NCBI GenBank assembly: GCA_963965975.1
Contig: OZ014420.1
Span: 6,536,001 to 6,600,000, forward strand
DNA: 64,000 bases
Direction: 5' to 3'
DNA from: Xestospongia bergquistia
Lineage: Eukaryota > Porifera > Demospongiae > Haplosclerida > Petrosiidae
Shown here: one piece after another, positions 51,601-60,664 of the stretch
Layout: each line of letters opens with the position of its first letter
Position numbering within the stretch: position 1 is the first letter of the stretch
The notes under the pieces: generated by a model
The model's database searches: none
The model's input: the letters and a program-made list of their open reading frames with translations, nothing else
Told to the model about the DNA's origin: nothing
Translations under genes and position numbers: made by a program

Positions 51601-52244
51601 TTCACTATATGGCACTCCCAATAGTCTGTGAGAGGTAATGCAATACCAGGAAAATATATGAAAATAGCACTAGAGTTTGCAATAGAGTGACCATTATTAG
51701 AAAAAGAAGAATCACTAATAGAGATATTGAGAGTAAAAAAAAAAATACCAACCGCAGGACTGTCCTGAATAGACATATACTCCAGCATAAAATTGACAGT
51801 ATTATAAACTATCAAGGAGCTAATCGTTGTGTTTAGTAATGGAATACTATAGTTACGACTGCAATTTTTAATAGTTAAGTTAGCAAGTTTGATATCTTTG
51901 CAGTTAATAAATGCTATACCTACTTGTTCACTGATACAGAGTATCTCTACATTGGTTTGCCTTACACTCTCATCAGTACCATACTCCATGTTACTCAGGC
52001 CCTGTAATGTGAGATTTGTAACATTAAGGATCACAACTGGATGACTCAGATAATAAGTCCCCTCCAGAAAATACAAGATGCTATTACTAAGCAAAGCTGG
52101 ATCGAGGTTAGTTGCATAATAGTCAAATGATTTGCAAGAAGTGTCTGGAGGACATTTTGATGACTCTTCAGAGACATAAAAGACATTCCCACACACCATG
52201 AGAGAGCATGACAATAAAATAAGTAGGAAAGAGAGAGCCCACAT
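48675..52244 (-). CDS. Beta-helix ectodomain, multi-pass membrane protein
   Basis: Single-exon gene, 1189 residues. It has a signal peptide (residues 1-19). Residues of about 30-560 form short repeating Asn/Ser-rich hydrophobic ladders (patterns such as SDSSFSNNG and NCTFSNNRGSALF) typical of right-handed parallel beta-helix folds. A Cys-rich stretch (about 690-790) contains CxxCAQNFSLILGSNQCKQC. Eight or nine membrane helices follow from about 790 to 1125, including GTINGIIFYANII, LLLSYTKLLRTI and FDAYAGPHNDLFRYWPG. The cytoplasmic tail ends EPLLESLPD. This Cys-module plus membrane-domain signature is familiar from large unnamed families in sponges and cnidarians (from memory). No ligand or signalling output is known. 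Confidence 0.85.
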   Translation of the reverse strand: MWALSFLLILLSCSLMVCGNVFYVSEESSKCPPDTSCKSFDYYATNLDPALLSNSILYFLEGTYYLSHPVVILNVTNLTLQGLSNMEYGTDESVRQTNVEILCISEQVGIAFINCKDIKLANLTIKNCSRNYSIPLLNTTISSLIVYNTVNFMLEYMSIQDSPAVGIFFFTLNISISDSSFSNNGHSIANSSAIFIYFPGIALPLTDYWECHIVNTNITKNSYGITIRLQQSQYFLNMNFQSIFLANNSMSNVFIGNINARSTCLYNLTIDKLVSVGSRIGLAITQNSCLNTSSIPYITITNSVISNNTNFGIYIAWLNYVEGVLQINSSLFRNNNGTTGSALYIAQYKDIGVNANSESFKVYFYNLTFDNNSINKTVMQQVGLTPSFELTVALIFIRNLHINNCTFSNNRGSALFLYQSLATFYGINTFINNTGHNGGGMFLITDSFLLLQSDAFISFINNHATNKGGAIHIAQIILQTTQSNLDDDINDSIFGYCFFQFLNNNDNKYFYFKNNTAAIAGSAVYGGASSLCTYYLNNTFDIASSDLFANITTFVNQTGYSVISSDAREVCFCDNSIPTCNRTSMIFQSIPGRSIIFSVAAVGEQDGITTGVVSVIDSRSLAPVYNQNLSAQCTNITYKIEANNRYERSINITVTLSEFQTNFQPIPKQITVELQPCPYGFQVSYDTHICECLTELSSAANLQCNNVNGTVTREGTTWLEYNIDENCTIVNNDCRSTYCNLSSVVLPLNESDRQCSSNRNGRLCGGCAQNFSLILGSNQCKQCDSNAYIALIIPFALAGIALVVFLIALNFTVSIGTINGIIFYANIIKIYEQVLPLSDIPFIGQFIDWINLDLGIETCFYVGMNSCGKIGLQFIFPFYIWFLIFMIILVSRWSSKVAKAVGNNAVPVLSTLLLLSYTKLLRTIILILSRSQISCNGKAKQYWFVDANIPYLSSCHLALFIIALLYLIVLVVPYTLFLLFFPLFEVCRSKWTVCTSLYIKLKPVFDAYAGPHNDLFRYWPGLLVVLRVVLALTVALFYEVSPPVSILVAIVTILILILSFGKIYKSQYIHILDIWYLLSLLVIIYLIQGVVDGGVYSYNDVKIGVSVVLCTSFLVFIGVIFYHIYQYFVLLKWMKKKWQIKKEGNLLMDSVAVDNVSIPGEKAMNFSSVEISDVFRPELREPLLESLPD

Positions 52245-52413
52245 TATTCTAAGGAGAAGGAAAAGAGATTATCATGTTAAAAACCCTGCTAGACATACCT
52301 TCTTCCTCGCTTCTCCAGAACTAAAGGAAGTGGTAGTAGTAATTATGAGTTAATTAAAAACACAACACATAAACACATTCCATTTATAATAGTAATCATA
52401 ATAATAATAATGT

Positions 52414-55400
52414 CTAGTCATCAGAAAGGTTTAAGTTAGGTGGAGCAGATGGAATAGATGAGGCTGTGTTCTGAGATGTCCTACCAGAGGTGGGTAATAT
52501 CTCAATATAATTTGATGGAACAAAACTAGCAAAAGAAAACAATAATAGACGATATTGTTAAAACATTACATACCCAGAACGTCTATTTCGACCAACAAGA
52601 ACCCATCCAGTTGCATGAGGTTGCAGTTGTAATGGTGCAACAATCTATTGGTGGATGGATAAATAGATGAATGAATGGATGGATAGAAAAAAAACATACA
52701 AGTTCGTCTCCAGCTGAAATAGTTAACTCATTTTGTCTCTCAGCTGTAAAATCATACAAAGCACGAGCTACATTACCAGTATTCTGGGACCTACAAATAA
52801 AATTACAATAAATTCTCTCTTTCCTTTCTCTCTTCCTTACCAGGACTCCATTGATACATCAGTACTTTCAGACACTATAGGCAAAGATATATTACATGTT
52901 ATCATAACAAATATATACCAGCTGAAGAAAGGAGTCTCCATAATAACCAAGGCACGCCAACAATGATAGTGAAAAATGTTACAACAGGCCAGAATCGATG
53001 AGTACTAGTCATAGAGAAATGAAGTGTGATAAGATATGATGTATGTATATATTATACCCATCTTTTAAATGTTTAATAATATGAACTATTTATTTGATAA
53101 GTAAGTTAACAGTGGTCAAATTAAATATCTGGTATGCTGTAGCATTGTTTCTGACAAATTTAGAATAGTTACAGCAATAAAGATGAGCAGTGAATATATT
53201 ATTCACATGATTTTTAAGTGAAACATGTCAATAATGATAAACAATGATCATTAATATCTACCACTACATGTTGAATGTTTTTATATTGTTTTATTAAATA
53301 TACACAATACAAAATGTTACATACTAAACTACAAGAGAAGAGAGTACCTGTACAAAATGGTAGAAAAACACAAAAAAGTACAAGTGTTACAAAGAAAGGT
53401 ACAAAGTTTACAAATACAAAAACAAACAAAGTTAACAAAACAAGTAAAAATGCCTAGATCAAAATGAGTTCCAATTAACCATGACACTAGTTTCCAAGAC
53501 GACGATGTACTTTAGCTGGAGAGAAATCCGTTGAAAACAAATGATCCACCATGTAATTGGTATAGTGTCCATCAATAAGACCTTGTCCTTGGTAGCCAGG
53601 GTTCATAGCCATCCAGCACTCCTCGTTAGTTTTAGCTCCACCCACATTTTTCCTCTCCATAAAACTCCAAACAGGACGTCGTTTGATGGGGACAGGCTCT
53701 TTGTTAGGGATAATGATGATTCTACGAGTAACATCGACTTCAACACCAGGACGAAAGAACTGTCCAATGAGTCCATGGGAGAGGTCAGCTTGTTCACCAA
53801 CATTATGCCAGAACATATCAAGATGAGTGGAAAGAAATTTAACTGAAAAACTCAGTTTCTCATCTGCCAAGTTGATGTTGATCGTAGGACGGTGAGCATG
53901 GCCAACTCTTTGAATAATTGACAATTGACCTTTTGATAGAAGCAGCGATGAGACATGATTAGCTTTAAATGACAGGGTCATTACCTGTCCAACAACTTTT
54001 CCAAGACAGCTGGTGATGGTCACAGAAGAATTAGCTATAGAGAAAGAGATTAAGGAGACATTTTTGTTCCCATGGGTAGGATGGAGGACAATTCCCAAAC
54101 TTCCAATCCAAGTCACCTCAGCTCTTTTAGTGTCGGGGACGAAAAGAGCATTGATATGAAGAACTGGATTACTGATAAGGTTGAATATATGTCCTTGCTC
54201 TCCTTGAACAGAGTAACAGAGAAGTCGACCATTTGGAAGTAGAACAGCAAAGTGGGGATCATCACCAATGGTACTCCGATAAGGACGATAATAATAGGGA
54301 TAATAAGGTGGATAATAATATGGGAAGTGAGGAGGATTAGGGGTAAAGATGCCAGGGTAGTTAGTGGGGCTTGGATAGCAATTGATCTTGTCGTCTGCTA
54401 GGATGTAGCCTTGGGAACAACCACAGTAGTAACTACCACGTGTATTGTGACACTGGTGAGCACACCCACCATTAATAATGGCACACTCATCTATATCAAG
54501 ACAGGATTTTCTGTTGTCACAAAGTTGGTAGCCTGTATTACAAGTGCATTCAATACTGCCTGTATAGGTTGTACACGAGTGCTCGCACTCTGCTTGACGA
54601 CATTGCTCTGGAGAAGAAGTCTCGGAATGAGAAGGAATAGCACTAGAGAGGGGAATGTTAGGTGATGGTACAGGAAGAATAGTCCTCTCTAAGTTAGAGA
54701 TCACTGAAGTAGGCATGGGATGATGTTTCAAGGATGTTGTCTCCGTGGAGACAAGAGATCTACTCACAAATGACACTAAAATAAGAGAAGTACATGTAAC
54801 AGTAAGAACAAAATGTCTGACTAATCTTACATTTGTCATATAATTTGTGGTCCTTGTGATCCATAGTTGGGACACCCAATATACCCCAAACCAGACAAAC
54901 CAGTATTGAAAACAAGTACACTGTCATCCTCAGGAAACAGCTTCGATCAAAAGTCAAGGCAAAAGAAGTTTAAAATATGGAATAGTTTTTCCAAATGTGT
55001 TCCTTGGAGAGAAGGAGAGATATAGACAACTAACTTGAACTGTCTAATGCTTTCCTTTTATACTCTCCAAAAGTCGGAGGGCGTGGCAAGTTAGAATACG
55101 TGGCTCTATTTATCGTATACTCTTTGGTTCGTTTATTATACCAGAAAAGAAAAATAAACCAGTTTTAATATTTAGTTATCAGTTAACAAGACAACATTCT
55201 TTTCAGAGTCAGTATAATGGAATACAAGACACAAGTACAAGATAGAGTAAAACAAAATGAAGTTTATAAACTACTATTATTACTACTAACAGTAATAGAC
55301 AGACACACGGACACAACATAGCTCTATACACAAAGTATTGTATTATTAACTAACCTTGGTTGAGCTTGAAATGAATCAGCTGGTGTAGTACACGAGATAT

Positions 55401-58400
55401 CATTCCAGACTTCATCCTATAACCAATAATATTATTGTATAACTTTATTATAATTGCTAACTGTTTGTGAGTATTCTGTTAAATGTAACAAAGCTAATAG
55501 CTTTCTTAGCCATATTTGAAGACGTCGTAGAATTGAAATGGCTGACAAAATACCCCAAAAATGATTTCTAATAAACAGTAATTAATTAATTAGAAGGTAT
55601 GAATTTTTTTAGTTACTTCATCCTAGAGAAATGTTGAGCTACTCCAAGTAATGCTCTGTATGTGTGTGTGTGTACAGCGAGAGAGAAAGAGAGAGAGACA
55701 GAGAGACAGAGAGAGAGAGAGACAGAGAGAGAGAGTCAATGACATATCATAATTACTACTACAAAAGTACCTGAAACAGCTATGGACTGCAAAATATGTC
55801 GATTCTAACATCATAGCAATCTGAAAGACAACAAAATTATAAATAAAATATTTTACAGCATTTTCAATAACAAAATATCAGCACAACAGCCACAACAGTT
55901 CTTGTATAACTAACTGATCCAAAAGCACCCACAACTGACTCTACTGACTGGAACGTTGCTCGCGTTCTTTCCTATTACAAAACAAACATTCCTTGCTATA
56001 ATATATAAAGACAACTTACCTCAGCTTGCCTCATGAGGGCAGACTCCTCCGAGTTTAGAGGTACACCCCCTAAACCATATCCTCCACTCCCAGTACCATA
56101 TATACTATATGGACGATATCCATAACCAGAATACATATTGTATCCTAATAAAAGATAATAGTTCTATATTAAAATATTATTAGTATGAGATGTCTATAAA
56201 GGACAATGACTTAGTTAAGAGTACAATAGAGTATTGGACTACAGTTAGCTTAGTAGCAGATTATTGAAGTGATGGTGTTGTTTCTAACACTCATTAACAC
56301 ATCACTGACTAATCAATAAACCTGATGACTGAAAATGTCAAGTTATTCATTAGATAGGGTTAACACAATGTAAGCACATTCCATAGCAAATGACTTACCA
56401 TACGAGGGACCAGGATAATTTGGATTATAATAATTTGCTGTAGTACCATATGGTGTATACCCTATATAAGGTAGTGATACAACATATTAAAGTGTATTAT
56501 GTTTTAATTTCTACTGTCTATGATGTAATACATATTAAAAGACATGACAGCTGGTCCTCAACATAGGGAAAATTTTTGGGATTTTCTTTGATGATAAATA
56601 TGTAATGATTTTATATTATATAAATACACAGAATATAGAAACAGCTGCTTATTACAATCATAACAAACATAAAATGAACAATAATAAATATTAATAATTC
56701 CAAATCATTATCTGCCAATGCCAAGTGGTCTCTTTAAGAGATAAAGTCCAGCTGGTAGAGCAACGTACACGCCCACTCTCACTAACAGGAACGTCACACT
56801 GTACTGTACAAGATCCTTGACGTATTGTTTGGTATTCTGTGATGGTCGGAGATAAGGCATAATAAAATTGGGAGTTAAAAAACGTTGGTAAAGGGGAGGA
56901 GAAAATTCTTTCAGTGTTGGCACAACAATGTCTTTATGCTGACCAGTTGCTTCATCTCGAAGGGAAGCTGCAGTGGGTGTGGTCAGAGTATCTTCTGTTT
57001 TCATCTTAATTTGTATTTCATCTTGGTCAGGATGTATTTTTTCAATGATGTTTTGTTCCTCGGATGCTTCAAGTAATGGTGTTCCATCATCTTCAGTGGG
57101 TGTGGTTAACTCTGTCTCTTTCCCTTCAGCTTCAGTGGGTGTGGTTAACTTTGTCTCTTCCCCTTCAATATTAGTTTCTGCTTCATCAAATAAGACTATA
57201 TCATAGATTATTCCATCAATCTCCTCTCCCTTCATGGACCTTTGAACATTGTCTTTAAACTCATCCTCACTCTCACTTCCATAGAAGGCAGGATTAAGAG
57301 GATCTTCAATGTTAGGGTTATAAAAAAGGAACAACAGACCTTGGATGTAATCTTCAAGAGTGAGTTCCGGCGTCCATAACTCATCCAACAGGTTTAAACA
57401 GATATCTCCCTCTGAGTAATCGTCAATTTGATCAATATTGGGATGATAGACTTTTGTCAAGCAGTTGATTTTTGGCGGGCTTATATCAGGATAATCATCA
57501 GACAAGTCAAATTTGAACTTGAATGTACCACCTTTGTATGGACCATCGTTTGGTGATATATTAACATAGATGATTGTGAGGGTATCCTCTTCTTCTGGTG
57601 GAGACTCGGCTATTGAAGCTTGACCATTGCTGAAAGAGTCAATGTTTCGTACCAAATCTCGGTACTGTTTCATGATATCAGTATTGACTGCCATCTTGAT
57701 GTTGATTTGTTGGAGTAGATTAAAAAATCAAAAAAATTAATTTTATTATTAAAATAGTCTGTCAAAACTTTTTAAGTAATATTTCTTGAGGCTATCCACT
57801 TATAAAAGTTACTGCTAGCTCACAAAACCGGCTATCTTGTTGCCAAGGAGATTGAATATAGAGTTTTTTCTCGAGTTAAGAGCATATTACTGTCACTGGT
57901 TTTGTCATAAGTACAGCTTACTCCATTCCGTCTGCCGTCTTTTGTCTTTCTCTCAATGAAGAGTTGTTGAGTAAAGAGCGTGTCTATTCTATTTATATGA
58001 ACGCAGGAATGTCGTAGGAAGCCAAATTCATAGCATGTTGCGCAATCATCTTAACAACTGACGCAATTGTCATGATACTATATTTAGACACAACGCTTTA
58101 ATTTTAGCAACATGAATCATGCTAAAAATAGAAACAAGCCCCACCCACTCTATCATAATTTTCAAATTTTTGCTACTTATAATCAATACTTATGTTACTT
58201 AATTTTTAATGCAATCATGCTAAATTAAAAATTACACGTTGCAATTTACTTCATATCACATAATATACATAACACAAGTACAAATTTTGAAGTTCCAAAC
58301 CTGAATTTATGGAATTGGGTCTAGGTGGTATTGCTGGTCTCATTGGACTCGTCCTATTTCTATTGTCTCCATTTCCAGGAGTATTAGAACTAACAGGAAT

Positions 58401-58448
58401 TGAACTACCACTTCCATTTCTCTCCCAAGGCTTCAAAGGAGTAGCCAT
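52414..58448 (-). CDS. PEX13: Peroxisomal membrane protein PEX13
   Basis: Docking component of peroxisomal matrix protein import; binds PEX5 and PEX14. Thirteen exons (minus): 58448-58301, 56461-56399, 56144-56020, 55971-55915, 55820-55771, 55655-55617, 55567-55462, 55416-55355, 53004-52919, 52874-52841, 52790-52700, 52644-52574 and 52525-52414, about 347 residues, frame kept throughout. N-terminus KPWERN with Pro-rich PPRPNS; a Tyr/Gly-rich segment; AFQS/TFQSVESVVGAFGS; STYFAVHSCFRALLGVAQHFSRMK; hydrophobic FWPVVTFFTIIVGVPWLLWRLL; and a C-terminal SH3 domain (ARALYDF to GFVPSNYIEIL). Intron 1 hosts a UBC12-like gene and intron 8 an ITIH-C-like gene, both on the same strand. Divergent from CDC50. 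Confident. Confidence 0.93.
52645..52699. repeat. GATG repeat forming nearly all of a 55-nt PEX13 intron
   Basis: The intron between PEX13 exons 11 and 12 consists almost wholly of ggatggataaatagatgaatg-type repeat and an A-run. Confidence 0.8.
53487..54927 (-). CDS. Secreted two-EGF protein with ITIH C-terminal-like domain, nested in PEX13
   Basis: Two exons (minus) 54927-54831 and 54775-53487, about 461 residues. The signal peptide is MTVYLFSILVCLVWGILG. A Ser/Thr/Pro-rich segment is followed by two EGF domains (about residues 80-165); the second has DIDEC and CHNTRGSYYCGC, a calcium-binding type. A Tyr/Pro-rich spacer follows. From GDDPHFAVLLPNGRLLCYSVQG to the end it resembles the C-terminal domain of inter-alpha-trypsin inhibitor heavy chains, including HGLIGQFF, the NEECW motif and LIDGHYTNYMVDHLF. 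No VIT or VWA domain precedes it, so this is an unusual arrangement. It lies wholly within PEX13 intron 8 (53005-55354). Confidence 0.8.
55655..55735. repeat. GA-rich simple repeat in a PEX13 intron
   Basis: A gagaga/gacaga run of about 60 bp beside a GT run, in the 115-nt intron between exons 5 and 6. Confidence 0.85.
56708..57694 (-). CDS. Tail-anchored UBC12/UBE2M-like E2 conjugating enzyme, nested in PEX13
   Basis: Intronless, 328 residues. UBC fold at about residues 1-160: GGTFKFKFDLSDDYPDISPP, then KVYHPNID, the catalytic Cys in GDICLNLL, then ELWTPELTLEDYIQGLLFLF, NPNIEDPLNPAF and NVQRSMKG. The last motif and the KVYHPNID context are closer to the NEDD8 E2 UBE2M than to ubiquitin E2s. 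An insertion between HPNI and the Cys (QIDDYSE) is unusual. A long acidic linker with TTPTE repeats (about 165-270) leads to a hydrophobic segment near residues 295-318 and a short basic end, which suggests tail-anchoring to a membrane. UBE2M itself has no such anchor. It lies inside PEX13 intron 1 (56462-58300), same strand. Substrate modifier unproven. Confidence 0.83.
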   Translation of the reverse strand: MAVNTDIMKQYRDLVRNIDSFSNGQASIAESPPEEEDTLTIIYVNISPNDGPYKGGTFKFKFDLSDDYPDISPPKINCLTKVYHPNIDQIDDYSEGDICLNLLDELWTPELTLEDYIQGLLFLFYNPNIEDPLNPAFYGSESEDEFKDNVQRSMKGEEIDGIIYDIVLFDEAETNIEGEETKLTTPTEAEGKETELTTPTEDDGTPLLEASEEQNIIEKIHPDQDEIQIKMKTEDTLTTPTAASLRDEATGQHKDIVVPTLKEFSPPLYQRFLTPNFIMPYLRPSQNTKQYVKDLVQYSVTFLLVRVGVYVALPAGLYLLKRPLGIGR

Positions 58449-58549
58449 TTCTTCTTTGCTCTAAGCTCCACCTATTATGCCACACCACCAACTCTAATAT
58501 TACGAAAGTCAACAGAAATTTTAAAAAGTATTAATTATAATTACCTGTA
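58449..58549. promoter_or_regulatory. Putative bidirectional promoter, PEX13 / CDC50
   Basis: 101 bp between divergent start codons. It contains agctccacc, the reverse complement of the ggtggagct element in the MRPS7/DCAF5 gap. Function inferred. Confidence 0.45.
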
Positions 58550-60434
58550 ATGGCTACTGCAGAAGATGTAGTAGTCACAGCTATAATAAAAAACACCGAG
58601 GAAAGTCAACAGCAAGAAGACGTGACAAACTCTCAGTCTAATAAAGAAGTGGTCAATTCAAATGAAAGTGTTGTAGTTGAGAAGACTAAAGGAAAAGATA
58701 GTGGTGTGAGACGACGTATTAAAATTAACATTCCTGGGATAATAAACACAGATAAAAGCTCTAAGAAACCACCGAGTGAGCATTTAAAATCACTTAATTA
58801 AATGGGTGTGGTTTAATACTTCAATTATGTAATTGACTTTATATTATCATTCTCTGCGTGTTAGGTTATGGCTGGGCTCAGCAAAGGTTGCCAGCATGCC
58901 GTCCAGTGTACACTGGTCTACATATATTCATTGTGTTTACTATCTTTGGAATCATTTTCATCATTTTAGGAAGTGTGTTTCTAGCTCTAAATCTACAGGT
59001 ACAAATCACTATATTTAGTAACATCCTTTACTTGTTATATATCTCCTTATATAGCTACATGAATATAGTACTACTTATACCGATTGTAATAGTCGGTTTC
59101 CTAATCAATCAGAAGCTAATACAATGAACTGCAACCTTATAGGAGATGAGAATGACTTTCCTACCTGTGCTGATTATGTGTCAAATATCAGCAGTTATAA
59201 TCGTACAGAAAGGTTACAGATATGTCCTTGTTACTGCCAGGTATGTGTGAATGAATGGACCAATAAATCTATAGAATAGATGGACAGAAAAAGGCCATTT
59301 TTTTCATGTAGGTTACACTAAATGTTGAGAGGAATATGAATCCACCTGTGTACGTTTATTATCAACTGACAAATTATTATCAAAATCATCGACGTTACGT
59401 CTATTCATGGAGTCCTCGTTCTCTCAGAGCAGATGACATACAAAACGTAAGTAATCATGTAGCAACTACTTTAAAGCCATTGATATACAAATAGTCACGT
59501 TCAGATTGTAATCCTCTTGATAAATCTGGTGATGCAACTATCTTTCCTTGTGGTCTTGTTGCCAATTCTTTTTTTAATGGTTTGTTGCCAAATATATATG
59601 TGGTAATGATTCAGTTATTGAATTGTAGATACCCTCTGGCTTAATGGTATCAATATTGATCAGACTAACATTGCTTGGAAAACTGATAGAGACACAAGAT
59701 TCAAGAATCCTCCTTCAGAGTTGAATCCATTTAATACAAGTCTAATTAACACTTATGGTATAATATTGAGTGTGTAAGTACTCTTTAACTTCTCTTTTAA
59801 AGATACTGTTTTGCCGCCAAATTGGCTTACACTAATCGACCATGGTCAGAGAAATGAGAGTTATATTGTCTGGTTTAGAACAGCTGCCTTTCCAAACTTT
59901 CGGAAACTTTATGGACGTATTAACCCTCCAAATGGACAACAATTACCTTCTGGGAACTACACACTCAATGTAGTCTATAGTATCCTATAGCCATTGTTAA
60001 AATGATTACACATACTAGCTACTTGTTAGAACTATTTCAATAGTATGTACTTGATCTCATTAGATATGTAACAACACTAAACATTTCTCTATTGCAGACA
60101 ATTCTATAAATATTCTGATTTTGTCCTTGACTTAATTTTTAGATTATCCTGTGACTGCATTTAATGGAGGAAAACAGTTTGTGGTTGCTGAGGTGTCTTG
60201 GTTGGGTACTCGTAACCTTTTTCTCGGCATACTATATCTTGTCACAGGAGGACTGTTGATATTAGTGGGTGTGGTTTTGTTAATTGTTCATTTTACTTGC
60301 TCAAAATGGTGAGTACTTTCTCTATTCATCCATTCCATGTCCCTATCCATCCATTTCTTGTCAATCTATTCATTTAATATTATTGTTCTTTTAGGAAACT
60401 CAGTAACAGCAACTTCTTAGATCGTGAATATTAG
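58550..60434 (+). CDS. TMEM30A: CDC50/TMEM30 flippase beta-subunit
   Basis: Partner of P4-ATPase phospholipid flippases, needed for their exit from the ER and activity. Exons: 58550-58775, 58865-58998, 59055-59240, 59312-59446, 59495-59579, 59629-59757, 59803-59979, 60143-60308 and 60395-60434, about 425 residues. The Ser/Glu-rich cytoplasmic N-terminus is longer than in human proteins. Then QQRLPACRPVYTG and TM1; a large Cys-containing loop with NYYQNHRRYVYSW, PCGLVANSFFND, IAWKTDRDTRFKNPP, IVWFRTAAFPNFRKLYGRI and LPSGNYTLNVVYNYPV; TM2 after SWLGTRNLFLGILYL; and a short tail. All of these are family hallmarks. The A versus B/C subtype cannot be assigned, so the symbol is nominal. Confidence 0.92.
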
Positions 60435-60664
60435 ATAGAGACACTATTTTATCATCTCAGTTTTGTGTGTTAGTGTGAACACGCCTTTATCTAATATATA
60501 AAAACTCGTTAATTCTTGTTTTTAAGTTACATTTTAACATAGTTTACGGACGTGAACGAAAATGTTCTGAAATTCATACAAAATATTATGCACGAAAGTC
60601 CACTAATTTCCGTATACTACGAGGTGGTTTAGTCTGACACGACCTCCTTTAATTTAATTCAGCC

